NCBI GenBank assembly: GCA_000697335.1
Contig: JNEM01014014.1
Location: 1-11,200 of the forward strand
Origin: Conidiobolus incongruus B7586
Lineage: Eukaryota; Entomophthoromycota; Entomophthoromycetes; Entomophthorales; Conidiobolaceae
Reading direction: 5' to 3'
Length of the DNA stretch: 11,200 nt
Positions 1 to 8,593 of the stretch are shown piece by piece (the stretch's first letter is position 1; the number at the start of each line of letters is the position of its first letter). The notes beneath the pieces were generated by a model, which worked only from the letters and a program-made list of their open reading frames with translations, was not told where the DNA came from and made no database searches. The position numbers and the translations under genes were made by a program.

Positions 1-84
1 AAAATTTATATATATCATCTTATTTTTTATTAAATTATATATATTATAAAATTATTAAGCAAATATTTAAAAATTAATATTATA

Positions 85-1100
85 ATGCTTAAATCTCTCT
101 CTAAAAAAGTTTATTTATATATTAATCAACTTTATAATAAAAATAAATCAACATATAAGGTTATTGGAATTATTAATATTAGTTGATCTACTATAATTAA
201 AGTTATTAAGAATAATGTTAAAAAAACACCTAAACTAAAATTTAAATATGTTAAAATTATAGATAAATATAATAAAAAGTATATTTATAGATTAGTCAAT
301 ATAAGTAAATATAATATTATTATAGAAATATAAAAAGGATTATAAAATTATATAAGAATATTAATTAATACTAATATTATTATATATGTTTTATATAAGA
401 ATAGATACCACTCATATCTTAAGAAAAAACACCTTTAATTAAAAAAATCCTATTATAAAATTAAATGGGAATTTAAGTGTCAATGCTAAAATTAAACTAA
501 AATTAACTAGAGTAATATTATTTAATTTAGTAAAACAAAGATATATCTTAATAAATTTAATAAAAAAATTAGATATTTCAAAAAAGATAAAAAACTACTT
601 TATAACCATTATGTTATTATAACTTAATAATATAATGATAGGTTAATTATAATTTAAGGATATATATTATCTTTAAATATAAGATATCTTTATAAAATTA
701 ATAGGGGAATTATTATTAAAATATATTAAAATATTTTGAATAATAAATTAAAAATAACTATTAAATAGTTTAAGTTAAATGAATCAAATATTATTTTCTA
801 ACAAATTAATACCTTTTGTTATATTATAAATTCTATTAATAAATAGCTTAAAAATAATAAAATAACTACTATAAAATAGCTTCTTCAATTTTTTAATCTT
901 AATCTAATTAAATATCTTTAGGATTAATTAAAAAATCAATTAAAGTTTTCCCCTTAGTAAAAAATTTAACTTAATTTTAAAAGTATATTTAAAAAGCTTA
1001 AAATAATATTAGTTTAACTTAATATATAAAACTAATTAACTTTATACCTTATAAACTTAAAAAGATTAGAAAAACAAGAGATAAATATACTAGATATTAA
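85..1100 (+). pseudogene. Dead Tc1-family transposase (copy A)
   Basis: The frame starts at ATG 85 (MLKSLSKKVYLYINQLYNK) and runs into a helix-turn-helix region whose STYKVIGIINISWSTIIKVI resembles the Tc1 DNA-binding domain. It opens for about 80 codons, then is broken by many stops and at least one net indel: the span to the conserved terminal TAA (1098-1100) is 1016 bp, not a multiple of three. The intact enzyme would cut and paste the element at TA sites. The usual family length is about 340 residues, matching this span. The region matching the second catalytic box (the QDN motif in copy B, near 800-830) no longer encodes Asp. It cannot be functional. The family call rests on homology to copy B, where the boxes are clearer. 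Confidence 0.85.
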
Positions 1101-1120
1101 TTTTTCTATGAATACTAAAA

Positions 1121-1324
1121 CTTACAAATTTATAACTCATTTTAAGTATATTTTTAGCTTTAATATATAAATTAATATTTAATTAAATTTAATTTTATAT
1201 ATTATATTATAATTACAAAATATATATTAATTATATAGTTTAATATAAGTTTATTTAAATTAGAATTAATTAAGATATTAATAGAAATATTTATATTTTT
1301 AATTTATTACTTACTTTTGCAAGC
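1121..1324. repeat. Right terminal inverted repeat of copy A with two binding-site-like motifs
   Basis: The right end of copy A matches the left end of copy B (2765-2970) in inverse orientation. Read on the - strand, the outer motif is AAAAGTAAGTAATAAATTA at the tip. The inner motif is AATGAGTTATAAATTTGTAA, at about 1122-1141. The two are roughly 180 bp apart and in the same orientation, as in the other copies. Confidence 0.75.
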
Positions 1325-1326
1325 TA

Positions 1327-2762
1327 GTGTATATTATTTAGTACTTTAAAATAAATAGATTAAAAATATATTTAAAATCTTTTAAATATAATTATTTTTA
1401 ATCAATATACTTATATATATTAAAAATACTTATTAATTTATATTAAGGTTCTAAAATATATAAAGATAAAGCTATAAAAGGTTTTTAATATAAAAAAAAC
1501 TAAAGAGAATTATTATATCTAATATATTCACTTGATTATAACCTATATGATTATAATTGTTTTAAATAATTAAAAAACAGCTTGCAAAAAAAAATTCCTG
1601 TAAACAAATTAAATTGGTTCATAAAATATCAAATTTTAGTCTTTAATAAAAAGAACTGTTTTTTAGGTATTAGAAGCTTACCAAAAATATAGAAAAGAGT
1701 TATTAATAATAAAAATGACTATTAATTATATAATATTTATTAATTTATTTATTTAATTTTAATTTGAAAATTATGCTATTACTTAATTTCTACAATAATA
1801 TTAATAGATAATAAAGCTTTATTTTATATGGTATCTTTTTATAAATTAATTTATTTTAAAAAATCTCTTTAAGTCCATGATATTTTTAAATTTTTTCCTT
1901 ACTATAATTAATTATTATTCTCAGAATTTAAGAGTATCTTATTTAAATAATATTCTCTAATATGCTCTTTTATTATTTATCAAATTTAATTATAAAATTA
2001 ATCTATTTTATTATTTTACCAAACTATTTTATTTCTTATTATATAATTTTAAAGCTTGGTTTATTTTATATAAAACTATTATCTTTATTTTTCGAACAAC
2101 AAAATTATATTATGATATATATATTTATAAATTTTGAGCAATTTGCTCTTATATATTAAATTAACATAAAAAATTTTGATATATATAGTTGAAAATTAAA
2201 AAAATAATATATATTAAAAATATCAAATTATGAAAATTGGAGTTATTTTTATACTTATTTTAAGTCAGGATCTTTTTTTTATTTATTTTACATAAAGTTA
2301 TTATATATATAAATTTTTTTATTAATTAATATATGAAAATGATGATTGAAATTTTTTTGAATACTATAAATTATCTTTTATAAGATAATCAGGGTTAAAT
2401 AAACCAAAAATAATGAATATAGCTTTGATAATTCAAGGCTATACATATTATTCAATTCCTTTTATATTATGATGAAGTTAAAAATATATATTATCAAAAA
2501 CAATAGTTATCATTATATATAAAGTTTTATCCTTCCAAGATCTATTTACTATTATATAGTATAAATTTAATATAATACTGATTATTCTATGTGTATATTT
2601 AATATATCAAATTTTATGATCGATTTATAAAATTTCAGTAATATTGATATTGCTATATATGGAAATTTTTTAATATTAATAATTTGACAATTTTATTAAT
2701 TTTTGTTTTTATATTATAATATATAATATTATATAAATATATATAATATTTAAATTATATAC
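1327..2762. other. AT-rich spacer between Tc1 copies A and B, no gene recognised
   Basis: This stretch of about 1.4 kb lies between two converging Tc1 copies. The only longer open frame, a 65-codon one at 1962-2159, encodes mostly I, L, F, Y and N, as random AT-rich DNA would, and has no recognisable motif. A slightly less AT-rich part at about 1500-1720 could be a relic of something coding, but its frames are full of stops and I recognise no family. A short perfect hairpin lies at 2370-2389 (8-bp arms, 4-nt loop). Confidence 0.6.
2370..2389. repeat. Small perfect hairpin
   Basis: ATTATCTT, then a TTAT loop, then AAGATAAT: an 8-bp perfect stem. It has no associated gene, and such AT-only stems are expected by chance in this composition. 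Confidence 0.4.
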
Positions 2763-2764
2763 TA

Positions 2765-2970
2765 GCTTGCAAAAGTGAGTCATAAAATTAAAAATATATA
2801 TATTTCTATTAATATCTTAATTAATTCTAATTTAAATAAACTTATATTAAACTAAGTAATTAATATATATATTTTATTTATAATATAATATATATAGTTA
2901 AATTTAATTAATTATTAATTGATATATTAATACTAAAAGTATACTTAAGATGAGTTATAAATTTATAGGT
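2765..2970. repeat. Left terminal inverted repeat of copy B (IR/DR type)
   Basis: About 205 bp, imperfectly inverted relative to 4112-4321. The outer motif AAAAGTGAGTCATAAAATT is at 2771-2789 and the inner motif TAAGATGAGTTATAAATTT at 2946-2964, in the same orientation and about 178 bp apart. Two spaced copies of the transposase site per end define the IR/DR layout of some Tc1 relatives. Confidence 0.8.
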
Positions 2971-2989
2971 TTTAGTATTGATAGAAAAA

Positions 2990-4004
2990 TTAATATCTAG
3001 TATATCCATCTTTTGTTTTTCTAACTTCTTTAAGTTTGTGGGGTATAAAGTCAACTAGCTTCTTATATTAAGCAAGACTAATATTATTCTAAGCTTCTTA
3101 AATATACTTTTAAAGTTGATTTAAATTTTTTACTAGGGGGAAACTTTAATTGATTTTTTTAGTTAATCTTAAAGATGTTTAATTAGGTTAAGATTAAAAA
3201 ATTAAAGAGGCTATTATATAATAGTTATTTTGTTATTTTTAAGCTATTTAATAGTAGAATTTATAGTATAACAAAGTATATTATCTTGTTAGAAAATAAT
3301 ATTTGATTTTTTTAATTTATATCACTTAATAGTTTTTTTCAATTTATTATTTAGAATACTTTAATATATTTTAATATTAATTCCCTTATCAACTATATAA
3401 AAATACCTTACACCTAAAGATAATATATATTCTTAAACTATAATTAACCTATCATTGTATTTTTAGGTTATAATAACATAATAGTTATAAAGTAGTTTTT
3501 TATCTTTTTTAAAACATTTAGCTTTTCTATTAAATTTATTAAGATATATCTTTGTTTCATTAGACTAAATAATCTTACTCTAGTTAGTTTTAATTCAACT
3601 TTAATATTAACATTTAAATTTTTACTTAACTATATAGTAAAACTTTTTTAGTTGGGGGTGTTTTTTTTAAAGTGTGAGTGGTATTTATTTTAATATAAAA
3701 TATATATAATAGTATTAATACTAATTAATATCTTTATATAGTCTTGTAATTCTTGTTATACTTCTATAACAGTATTATATTTACTTATACTAACTAATCT
3801 ATAAATATACTTTTTATTATGTTTATCTATAATTTTAACACACTTAAGTTTTAGTTTAGGTGTTTTTTTAGCATTGTTCTTAATAACCCTAACTATAATA
3901 GATTAGCTAACACTAATAATTCTAACAATCTCACAAGTTGATTTATTTTCATTATAAAGTTAATTAATATGTAAGTAAACTTTTTTAGAGAGAGATTTAA
4001 GCAT
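2990..4004 (-). pseudogene. Dead Tc1-family DD34E transposase (copy B)
   Basis: The relic runs from the ATG at 4004 to a TAA at 2990-2992, 1015 bp, so about 338 codons with a net indel. An N-terminal helix-turn-helix region is visible near 3870-3960. The catalytic core follows in three boxes: an SNETKIYL stretch where the family has SDET; QDN followed by LCYTINST at about 3255-3290 (family: QDNAPCHTA); and NLNLIKHL at about 3165-3200 (family: DLNPIEHLW). Exactly 34 codons lie between the Asp of QDN and the Glu position, the DD34E spacing of Tc1. The C-terminus ends GYTRY, close to the usual ending. The first catalytic Asp reads Asn and the catalytic Glu reads Lys, both G-to-A changes, and many former Trp or Gln codons are stops. 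It is inactive; transposition would need an active copy elsewhere. Confidence 0.88.
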
Positions 4005-4111
4005 TATAATATTAATTTTAAAATATTAACTTAATAGTTTTATAATATATATAATACAATAAAAGAAAAAGAAAATATATATAAGTGTTGTTATTTATTC
4101 CCCTTTAACTT

Positions 4112-4321
4112 ATAAACCTACAAATTTATAACTCACCTTGGTTAAATTTTAGGTTTTGATATATTAACCAATAGCTAATGTAATATAATCAAATATAGTT
4201 AGCTATAATCAATTAATATAGGTAAATTATATATTTTAATTTAAATTTATTTAATTAGGAATTGTTTAAGATATAAGTAAATATTTAAGTAATTTTGATT
4301 TTATAACTTACTTTTGCAGGC
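4112..4321. repeat. Right terminal inverted repeat of copy B (IR/DR type)
   Basis: This is the inverted partner of 2765-2970. Read on the - strand, the outer motif is AAAAGTAAGTTATAAAATC at about 4297-4315 and the inner motif CAAGGTGAGTTATAAATTT at about 4122-4140. The inner motif is the least decayed copy in the window and suggests a core of GTGAGTTATAAA. Confidence 0.8.
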
Positions 4322-4323
4322 TA

Positions 4324-5389
4324 ATATAATTAGTAGTTTTAATTTTTAACAAAAAATAAAATTAATATTAAAATGATATAAATTTTTAATAATAAATGAT
4401 ATTAAAATTATATATAGTTTAATTTAATAATAATTGATAATATTGATATATATATATATATATATATTATTTTGATATAATATTAATAGAATCTAATTAA
4501 ATATAAAGTTAAATATTGAATAAAAAGCTTCACATTTTAAAGTTTTTCAATCAATCAATATAATATATTATTTTTATAATAATAAGTTTATAGTTTTTGT
4601 TATTATAAAAATATGATAATTTAATCTAATACATATTAATTTATATTCAGAATTATTAAAATTAAAATATTATTCATGTGTAATATAATTAAAATATTAA
4701 TAAACCAAATTTAATAATTATATTTAATGAATGTGATCTTTTGAACTGATATTAACAGTTAAATAAAACACATAACTTTTTTATTTATATACTAATATAT
4801 ATTTATATTATAGTTTTAATATTTAAATTGATTGAATATAATTGATAGGGCAGATATTTTTATATAATTTATTTTTTTATATTTGTATTTTATAGAAATT
4901 AATCTAAAAAAGTTTGAAATCTAAAATAGAGTAAATTAATTATATTTCATATATATAACAAATACATTCAATTAATGAATTATCAAAGTATTTGTTTTTG
5001 AAAATTAATTTCATAATCAAAATAAGATAATTAGTTAAAGTTTATTATAATTAATATATTTAAATTGGTATTATACATGAAAATTTAATATTTGATAGCA
5101 TTGAATCATGATTACTATATTTAATAATAATAATATTTAATTAAACATAAAAATTTGTAAGGATTTATTGAATTTATTACTTTTTAAAATAATCATAATA
5201 GTTTTTTTTCTTAAATAGATTTATTACTAGAAATAATATATTAAAATTAATTAATATTGGGAAAAAAAGTAAATTATTATATTATAGAAAGAAAAAAGTT
5301 TTTAATCTTAAAGTCATTATATATTATGATATTTCAAAAATCGAGATACAATGTCGAATTATTATTATAATGATATAGGGTAGTAACAA
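4324..5389. other. AT-rich gene-free stretch downstream of the LPMO gene
   Basis: No reading frame of note, RNA gene or repeat copy is recognised. It contains a perfect (AT)11 microsatellite at 4446-4467. The part nearest 5389 must hold the 3' end of the LPMO transcript, but no canonical AATAAA on the - strand stands out in the first 100 bases past the stop. Confidence 0.6.
4446..4467. repeat. (AT)n microsatellite
   Basis: Eleven uninterrupted AT dinucleotides. It is a simple repeat that probably varies in length, with no evident role. Confidence 0.85.
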
Positions 5390-6409
5390 TTAAACACATT
5401 CGAAATTAGTAGTACCAATATTCTTGCATTTAGTACCTGGAGGGCAACTCATAGATGTCCAGTGTCCATGAACACAAATCTTATAACCGTTGCCATGACA
5501 GGTACTAGTGCCATGTACACAAGCTTCTGAGATTTGATGGTTGGTATTTTGAGGATTGTGTGTAGGCTTGGATGGATGATTGGTTGGGTTAGTGGGACCA
5601 GTAGGGTGATATTGATTATTGGATTGATTCCTTTGGGAATTACCACTGATTTGGTTAGTTTGACCATTGTTTTGATGTTTTTTAGCAGGACCAGCGCCTT
5701 GGTGTTGATTAATGTTACTAGATGTATTGGATGCAGGTATAGTTTGGTTGTTGGAGGATATTGGCTGATGAGGGTTAACTCTACTGGGTTTGATCGAAAT
5801 GATTTCACGGCCCTTGTAATGCTCTTCACCAGCGATGCCATTAGTGAATTCAGGAATTACAGGATATCCAGGTAAGTTACCAACGAACATTTTAGGACCA
5901 GTGATTTGGCCACCAGTAGGACCTTCAATTTGGATATCGGCACAGTTCATGTAGTATTCACGGTTACCAGTGCGGTTGATCCAGGTCCAAGCGAAAGTAG
6001 CCTTACCGGAAGGAGCATTTGCGGGGATTGTGACTTGGTAATCAAATTTTTCATTAGTCAAACATGTACCAATAATGGTATCAATAGCGACAAAGTCTTT
6101 GTTGTTATAACTGATGGAAACTTCACAGTGACCACCATTGTGGGTGGCTTTACCATATTCAAGCTTGTAGGGAATAGTTTCACCAGCTTTGACAGTCATA
6201 ACAGGCTCTCCAGGCTCATAACCCTTGCAAGGAAATGGGAGAGTGAAGCCATTCTTGTTACCCAAAGGGTCCTTCATTTCGTAATCAACTGCGCCTCGAT
6301 TAAGTTTATTATATTTAGACCTACGAGGAGCAGGGCTCTCCATTTGAATATGGCCAAAAGCGATAGAAATAAGCATAATAGTAGAGATTAAGTTGCTAAC
6401 AGGTTGCAT
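5390..6409 (-). CDS. Secreted AA11-type lytic polysaccharide monooxygenase with C-terminal CBM19-like chitin-binding module
   Basis: This intact 339-residue, intron-free gene encodes a copper enzyme expected to cleave chitin oxidatively outside the cell. Residues 1-19 form a signal peptide (hydrophobic, ending SIAFG), so processing would expose His20 (HIQMESPAP), the N-terminal copper ligand of all LPMOs. His90 in ATHNGGHCE is the second ligand, and Tyr153 in WTWINRTGNREYYMNC is the likely axial residue; this block is typical of AA11. Cys61, 95, 116 and 156 can form the usual disulphides. Residues about 208-294 are a low-complexity linker rich in Asn, Gln, Pro, His and Thr. Residues 297-338 carry six Cys (297, 304, 312, 322, 328, 338) with GYKICVHGHW and CPPGTKC, as in CBM19. 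N-glycosylation sequons lie at N145, N221, N228 and N261. The start follows an ACCACC context and gives a perfect signal peptide. Composition is far less AT-rich than the surroundings. Family call is firm; chitin as substrate is inferred. Confidence 0.93.
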   Translation of the reverse strand: MQPVSNLISTIMLISIAFGHIQMESPAPRRSKYNKLNRGAVDYEMKDPLGNKNGFTLPFPCKGYEPGEPVMTVKAGETIPYKLEYGKATHNGGHCEVSISYNNKDFVAIDTIIGTCLTNEKFDYQVTIPANAPSGKATFAWTWINRTGNREYYMNCADIQIEGPTGGQITGPKMFVGNLPGYPVIPEFTNGIAGEEHYKGREIISIKPSRVNPHQPISSNNQTIPASNTSSNINQHQGAGPAKKHQNNGQTNQISGNSQRNQSNNQYHPTGPTNPTNHPSKPTHNPQNTNHQISEACVHGTSTCHGNGYKICVHGHWTSMSCPPGTKCKNIGTTNFECV

Positions 6410-6511
6410 GGTGGTTATTGATTCAGGAAAGAGGTAATTTGATATTAAAAATTAAAGATGTAACTCACAGAGTTTGAATTTGTTATTGCATTTTAATTGT
6501 ATTGAATACAT

Positions 6512-6520
6512 GTTTATATA
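6512..6520 (-). promoter_or_regulatory. Possible TATA box of the LPMO gene
   Basis: TATATAAAC on the - strand, about 103 bp upstream of the LPMO start codon. It leaves room for a transcription start near 6480 and a 5' UTR of about 70 bases that includes a small pyrimidine-rich stretch (CCTCTTTCC). TATA-like strings are common in this AT-rich DNA, so this rests on position only. Confidence 0.3.
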
Positions 6521-6529
6521 TTGAAATAA

Positions 6530-7800
6530 ATATATAAATCAATATAGATAAGTCCAATATTATCATTAAATTTCAATTTATTTTTTTGAACGCCCAAATA
6601 TGATATCACTAATATTCACATTTGTTGATTTTTTGATTGTTAAATAAGGTATTTCATGAATTAATTTTTTATTCAAATGTATACTATTATTCAATTGGAT
6701 CAAATTTTTATTATTATTGTTATGAAATAATTTTTCTCTAAAATAAATGATAATTTCATATAAAAGTAAATTGAATTTTAGGAATTAATTTTGATTACAA
6801 TTCACTAATAATTTCAACAAAAAGTATTATTCTTGACAGATAAAACATCTCCGATTAAGTTAAAATATATGACTGAATTTCATAATTAGAGTAGTATCTG
6901 TAAATATATTTGTAGTATATCATTAAAATCATTTCTATTGATAATTTTAAAATAAATACAAATAATGATGTAATAATATAATTGCTTAATATTGTGCATG
7001 TTTTGTTAGTTGAAAAAACGATAAAATAAAATAATTAATAATATGCTTAGATATAGAATTGTCTATTAATTATATCAATTATATATTGAAGTACTATTAT
7101 AAAGCTTTGCACCAGAAACATTATGTTTCTCCCTGGACAATTATTTTAACCATAAATAAAAATAAGCTCAGTGAATTTTTTCTTCAAAACCACATAAATG
7201 AATATTGATTAATAATTTACATCATATCCTTGTCGCAAGTTTTTTACTGAGTTATTAAGATTCATGATATCAGCATATTTTATGAGCAACTGTTATTCCA
7301 AAATGACAATATTTCAAAAAAAATTAACATTTTAAATTAGTTATTATAAATTATTCGAATTAAACCATAATTATTCTGCCAAAGTTATTGGACAGGAGTT
7401 TGCGAATATATTATTTAGTGAAAATCATTATATATATATACTAATTCAGTTTTAAGTAGCTAATGACTTATAAATTGCCAATGTTTGAATATGAGCTTTA
7501 GAAATAATATTATATTAAAAATACGATATTTACTTAATCAATATTTGGGCGATAACTATATCGAATATTTATTAATTAAAATCAAATAGATAAAAATGAA
7601 AAGGAAATATGTTAAAGTTTTTTACAGTCATCTTTCATTTTCATAGACAATTTTACATTTTTTTACTAAATAAAGCGAAGAGACAATATTCAAGTTTATT
7701 GATCAATCGCACTTAAATTTTTCTCCTTAGGCTGAATTACAAAAGTATATTTCATCAGAGTCAATTTAGTCTATCATAAATTCATAAATATTAAAATGTT
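6530..7800. other. AT-rich gene-free stretch upstream of the LPMO gene
   Basis: No gene, tRNA or transposon copy is recognised. The right half of the LPMO promoter presumably lies at the low-coordinate end. A few less AT-rich patches (about 7100-7140, 7370-7405 and 7670-7780) show no sustained reading frame. One 17-nt palindrome lies at 7114-7130. Confidence 0.55.
7114..7130. repeat. 17-nt perfect palindrome
   Basis: AGAAACAT, a single T, then ATGTTTCT: 8-bp perfect arms. It is flanked by CC on the left and, after three bases, by CTGG on the right, which extends the stem imperfectly. It lies about 700 bp upstream of the LPMO start. It could be a chance palindrome or a dimeric protein site. 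Confidence 0.4.
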
Positions 7801-7814
7801 GAACAAATTATTAA

Positions 7815-8560
7815 GATTTGATTGAAACTGATCAAATTTACGACTTTTCTCATGATAGTGAAAGTATTAATTCATTTTTGGTATCTGAACTTATCAATTC
7901 ATTCCAAAATTCTCATTTCAATAGGTTGAAGAGTTTGAAATACCTTTTTTGGTGATCTCTCAACTAATACAGGTGTATTTTATTCAATGATCCAATTCAG
8001 TTGCATGATCACAAGTGGAATAACTTGACTAAATCGAGCCTCTTTGCAACTGCCAAATATTTGATGACCTACATTATACAGCACTGTCCCAACTTAATTG
8101 CAACTAGCTTTAACAACACACTAGTCTTATTTTATCATCTTGATCCAATAAATCTAACACCCGTCACAATCTTAGGAAACTTACTTTGAAGTCTAAATCC
8201 GCAATTCAACCCAAACCATAATATCATTCGACATTTATTCACCAAAATTGTGACTTTGGATCTGTGCCACATCGCAAAATCGTCCCAGCAAGTCTCAAGA
8301 GACTCGCATTGCATTCACTTCATCTTCCCTAATCTCATTCGCTTGGTTTTGAAAATTGTAAACTGTACTTGACATAGCCTTATAGAGCAGGCATTTTTTG
8401 TACAATCAATTGATATCTGAAGCCTTGATTTAAGGTGCTTGTATATCTTCGGTTCAGTAACAAGTACAGAGTCGCTGGAATTTTGATATCAAGTTTCAAA
8501 GTATATTATATTGGCAAACCTATCACAATTGGTTTTAGTTTCTAATATTCCACGAAATCA
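7815..8560 (+). pseudogene. Decayed leucine-rich-repeat-like host gene (possibly F-box/LRR type)
   Basis: This stretch is visibly less AT-rich than its flanks. One frame (codons starting at 7815, 7818 and so on) runs for about 248 codons with only six stops: TGA at 7953, 8187, 8370, 8418 and 8484, and TAA at 7965. It reads like decayed coding sequence, with repeats of the LRR pattern: HCPNLIATSFNNT, KIVTLDLCHI, FPNLIRLVLKIVNCT, WSLDLRC-like and LSQLVLVSN. A second frame also has LRR-like bits (NLRKLTLKSKS near 8170-8205 and ASLKRLALHSLHLP near 8288-8329), so there are probably frameshifts as well. Five of six stops could come from single TGG or CGA to TGA transitions. The F-box itself is not seen, so the family is a guess. 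A 62-codon open piece at 8001-8189 is a fragment of this relic, not a gene. The true 5' end is unclear. Confidence 0.45.
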
Positions 8561-8570
8561 ATTCAAAACT

Positions 8571-8593
8571 AATAAAATAAAATAAAATAAAAT
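8571..8593. repeat. (ATAAA)n short tandem repeat
   Basis: Four perfect ATAAA units plus a partial one, directly after the LRR-like relic on the same strand. Its position resembles the A-rich tail of a retrocopy, but no target duplication was found, so it is best called a microsatellite. Confidence 0.7.

Larger units (their letters stand above)
1..1324 (+). mobile_element. Tc1/mariner element copy A, 5' end outside the window
   Basis: This is a degenerate Tc1/mariner DNA transposon. It aligns with the reverse complement of 2765-4004 (copy B) over almost its whole visible length, including the transposase start and end. Its right end reads into TTTTGCAAGC and is followed by TA at 1325-1326, the target dinucleotide of this superfamily. 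Copy B has 317 bp between the transposase start and its outer end, so about 230 bp of copy A should lie left of the window. Differences from copy B are mostly C/T and G/A transitions. It is not autonomous. Confidence 0.88.
2765..4321 (-). mobile_element. Complete but inactive Tc1/mariner (DD34E) element, copy B
   Basis: This is the only copy with both ends in the window, 1557 bp long. The left end starts GCTTGCAAAAGTGAGT and the right end, read inward on the other strand, starts GCCTGCAAAAGTAAGT. TA lies directly outside each end (2763-2764 and 4322-4323), the target-site signature of Tc1/mariner. Between the ends is one - strand transposase relic with Tc1 boxes. The inverted ends are long (about 205 bp), with an inner motif that repeats the outer one. 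Fungal Tc1 elements such as impala have much shorter ends, so this looks like a different lineage; that last point is inference. Confidence 0.92.

Noticed and set aside
1962-2159. 65-codon open frame on the + strand
   Set aside because: It encodes almost only I, L, F, Y, N and K, as chance AT-rich sequence does; no motif, and no promoter or start context.
5449-6391. Open frames overlapping the LPMO gene (5449-5841 on -, 5534-5875 and 5906-6391 on +)
   Set aside because: They are shadows of the LPMO coding sequence in other frames. The 339-residue frame has a signal peptide and conserved LPMO residues; the others have no recognisable domain.
6463-6468. GTGAGT on the - strand as a 5' UTR intron donor before the LPMO start
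   Set aside because: No usable AG acceptor lies between it and the ATG. The next candidate would remove the start codon, and the signal peptide is already complete from ATG 6409.
7815-8560. TGA read as Trp, making the LRR-like frame open
   Set aside because: The LPMO gene uses normal TGG for its Trp residues, the frame also contains a TAA, and LRR-like blocks appear in more than one frame, so decay explains it better.
7815-8593. The LRR-like relic plus (ATAAA)n tract as a retrocopy with A-rich tail
   Set aside because: No flanking target duplication was found, and A-rich simple repeats are common throughout the window.
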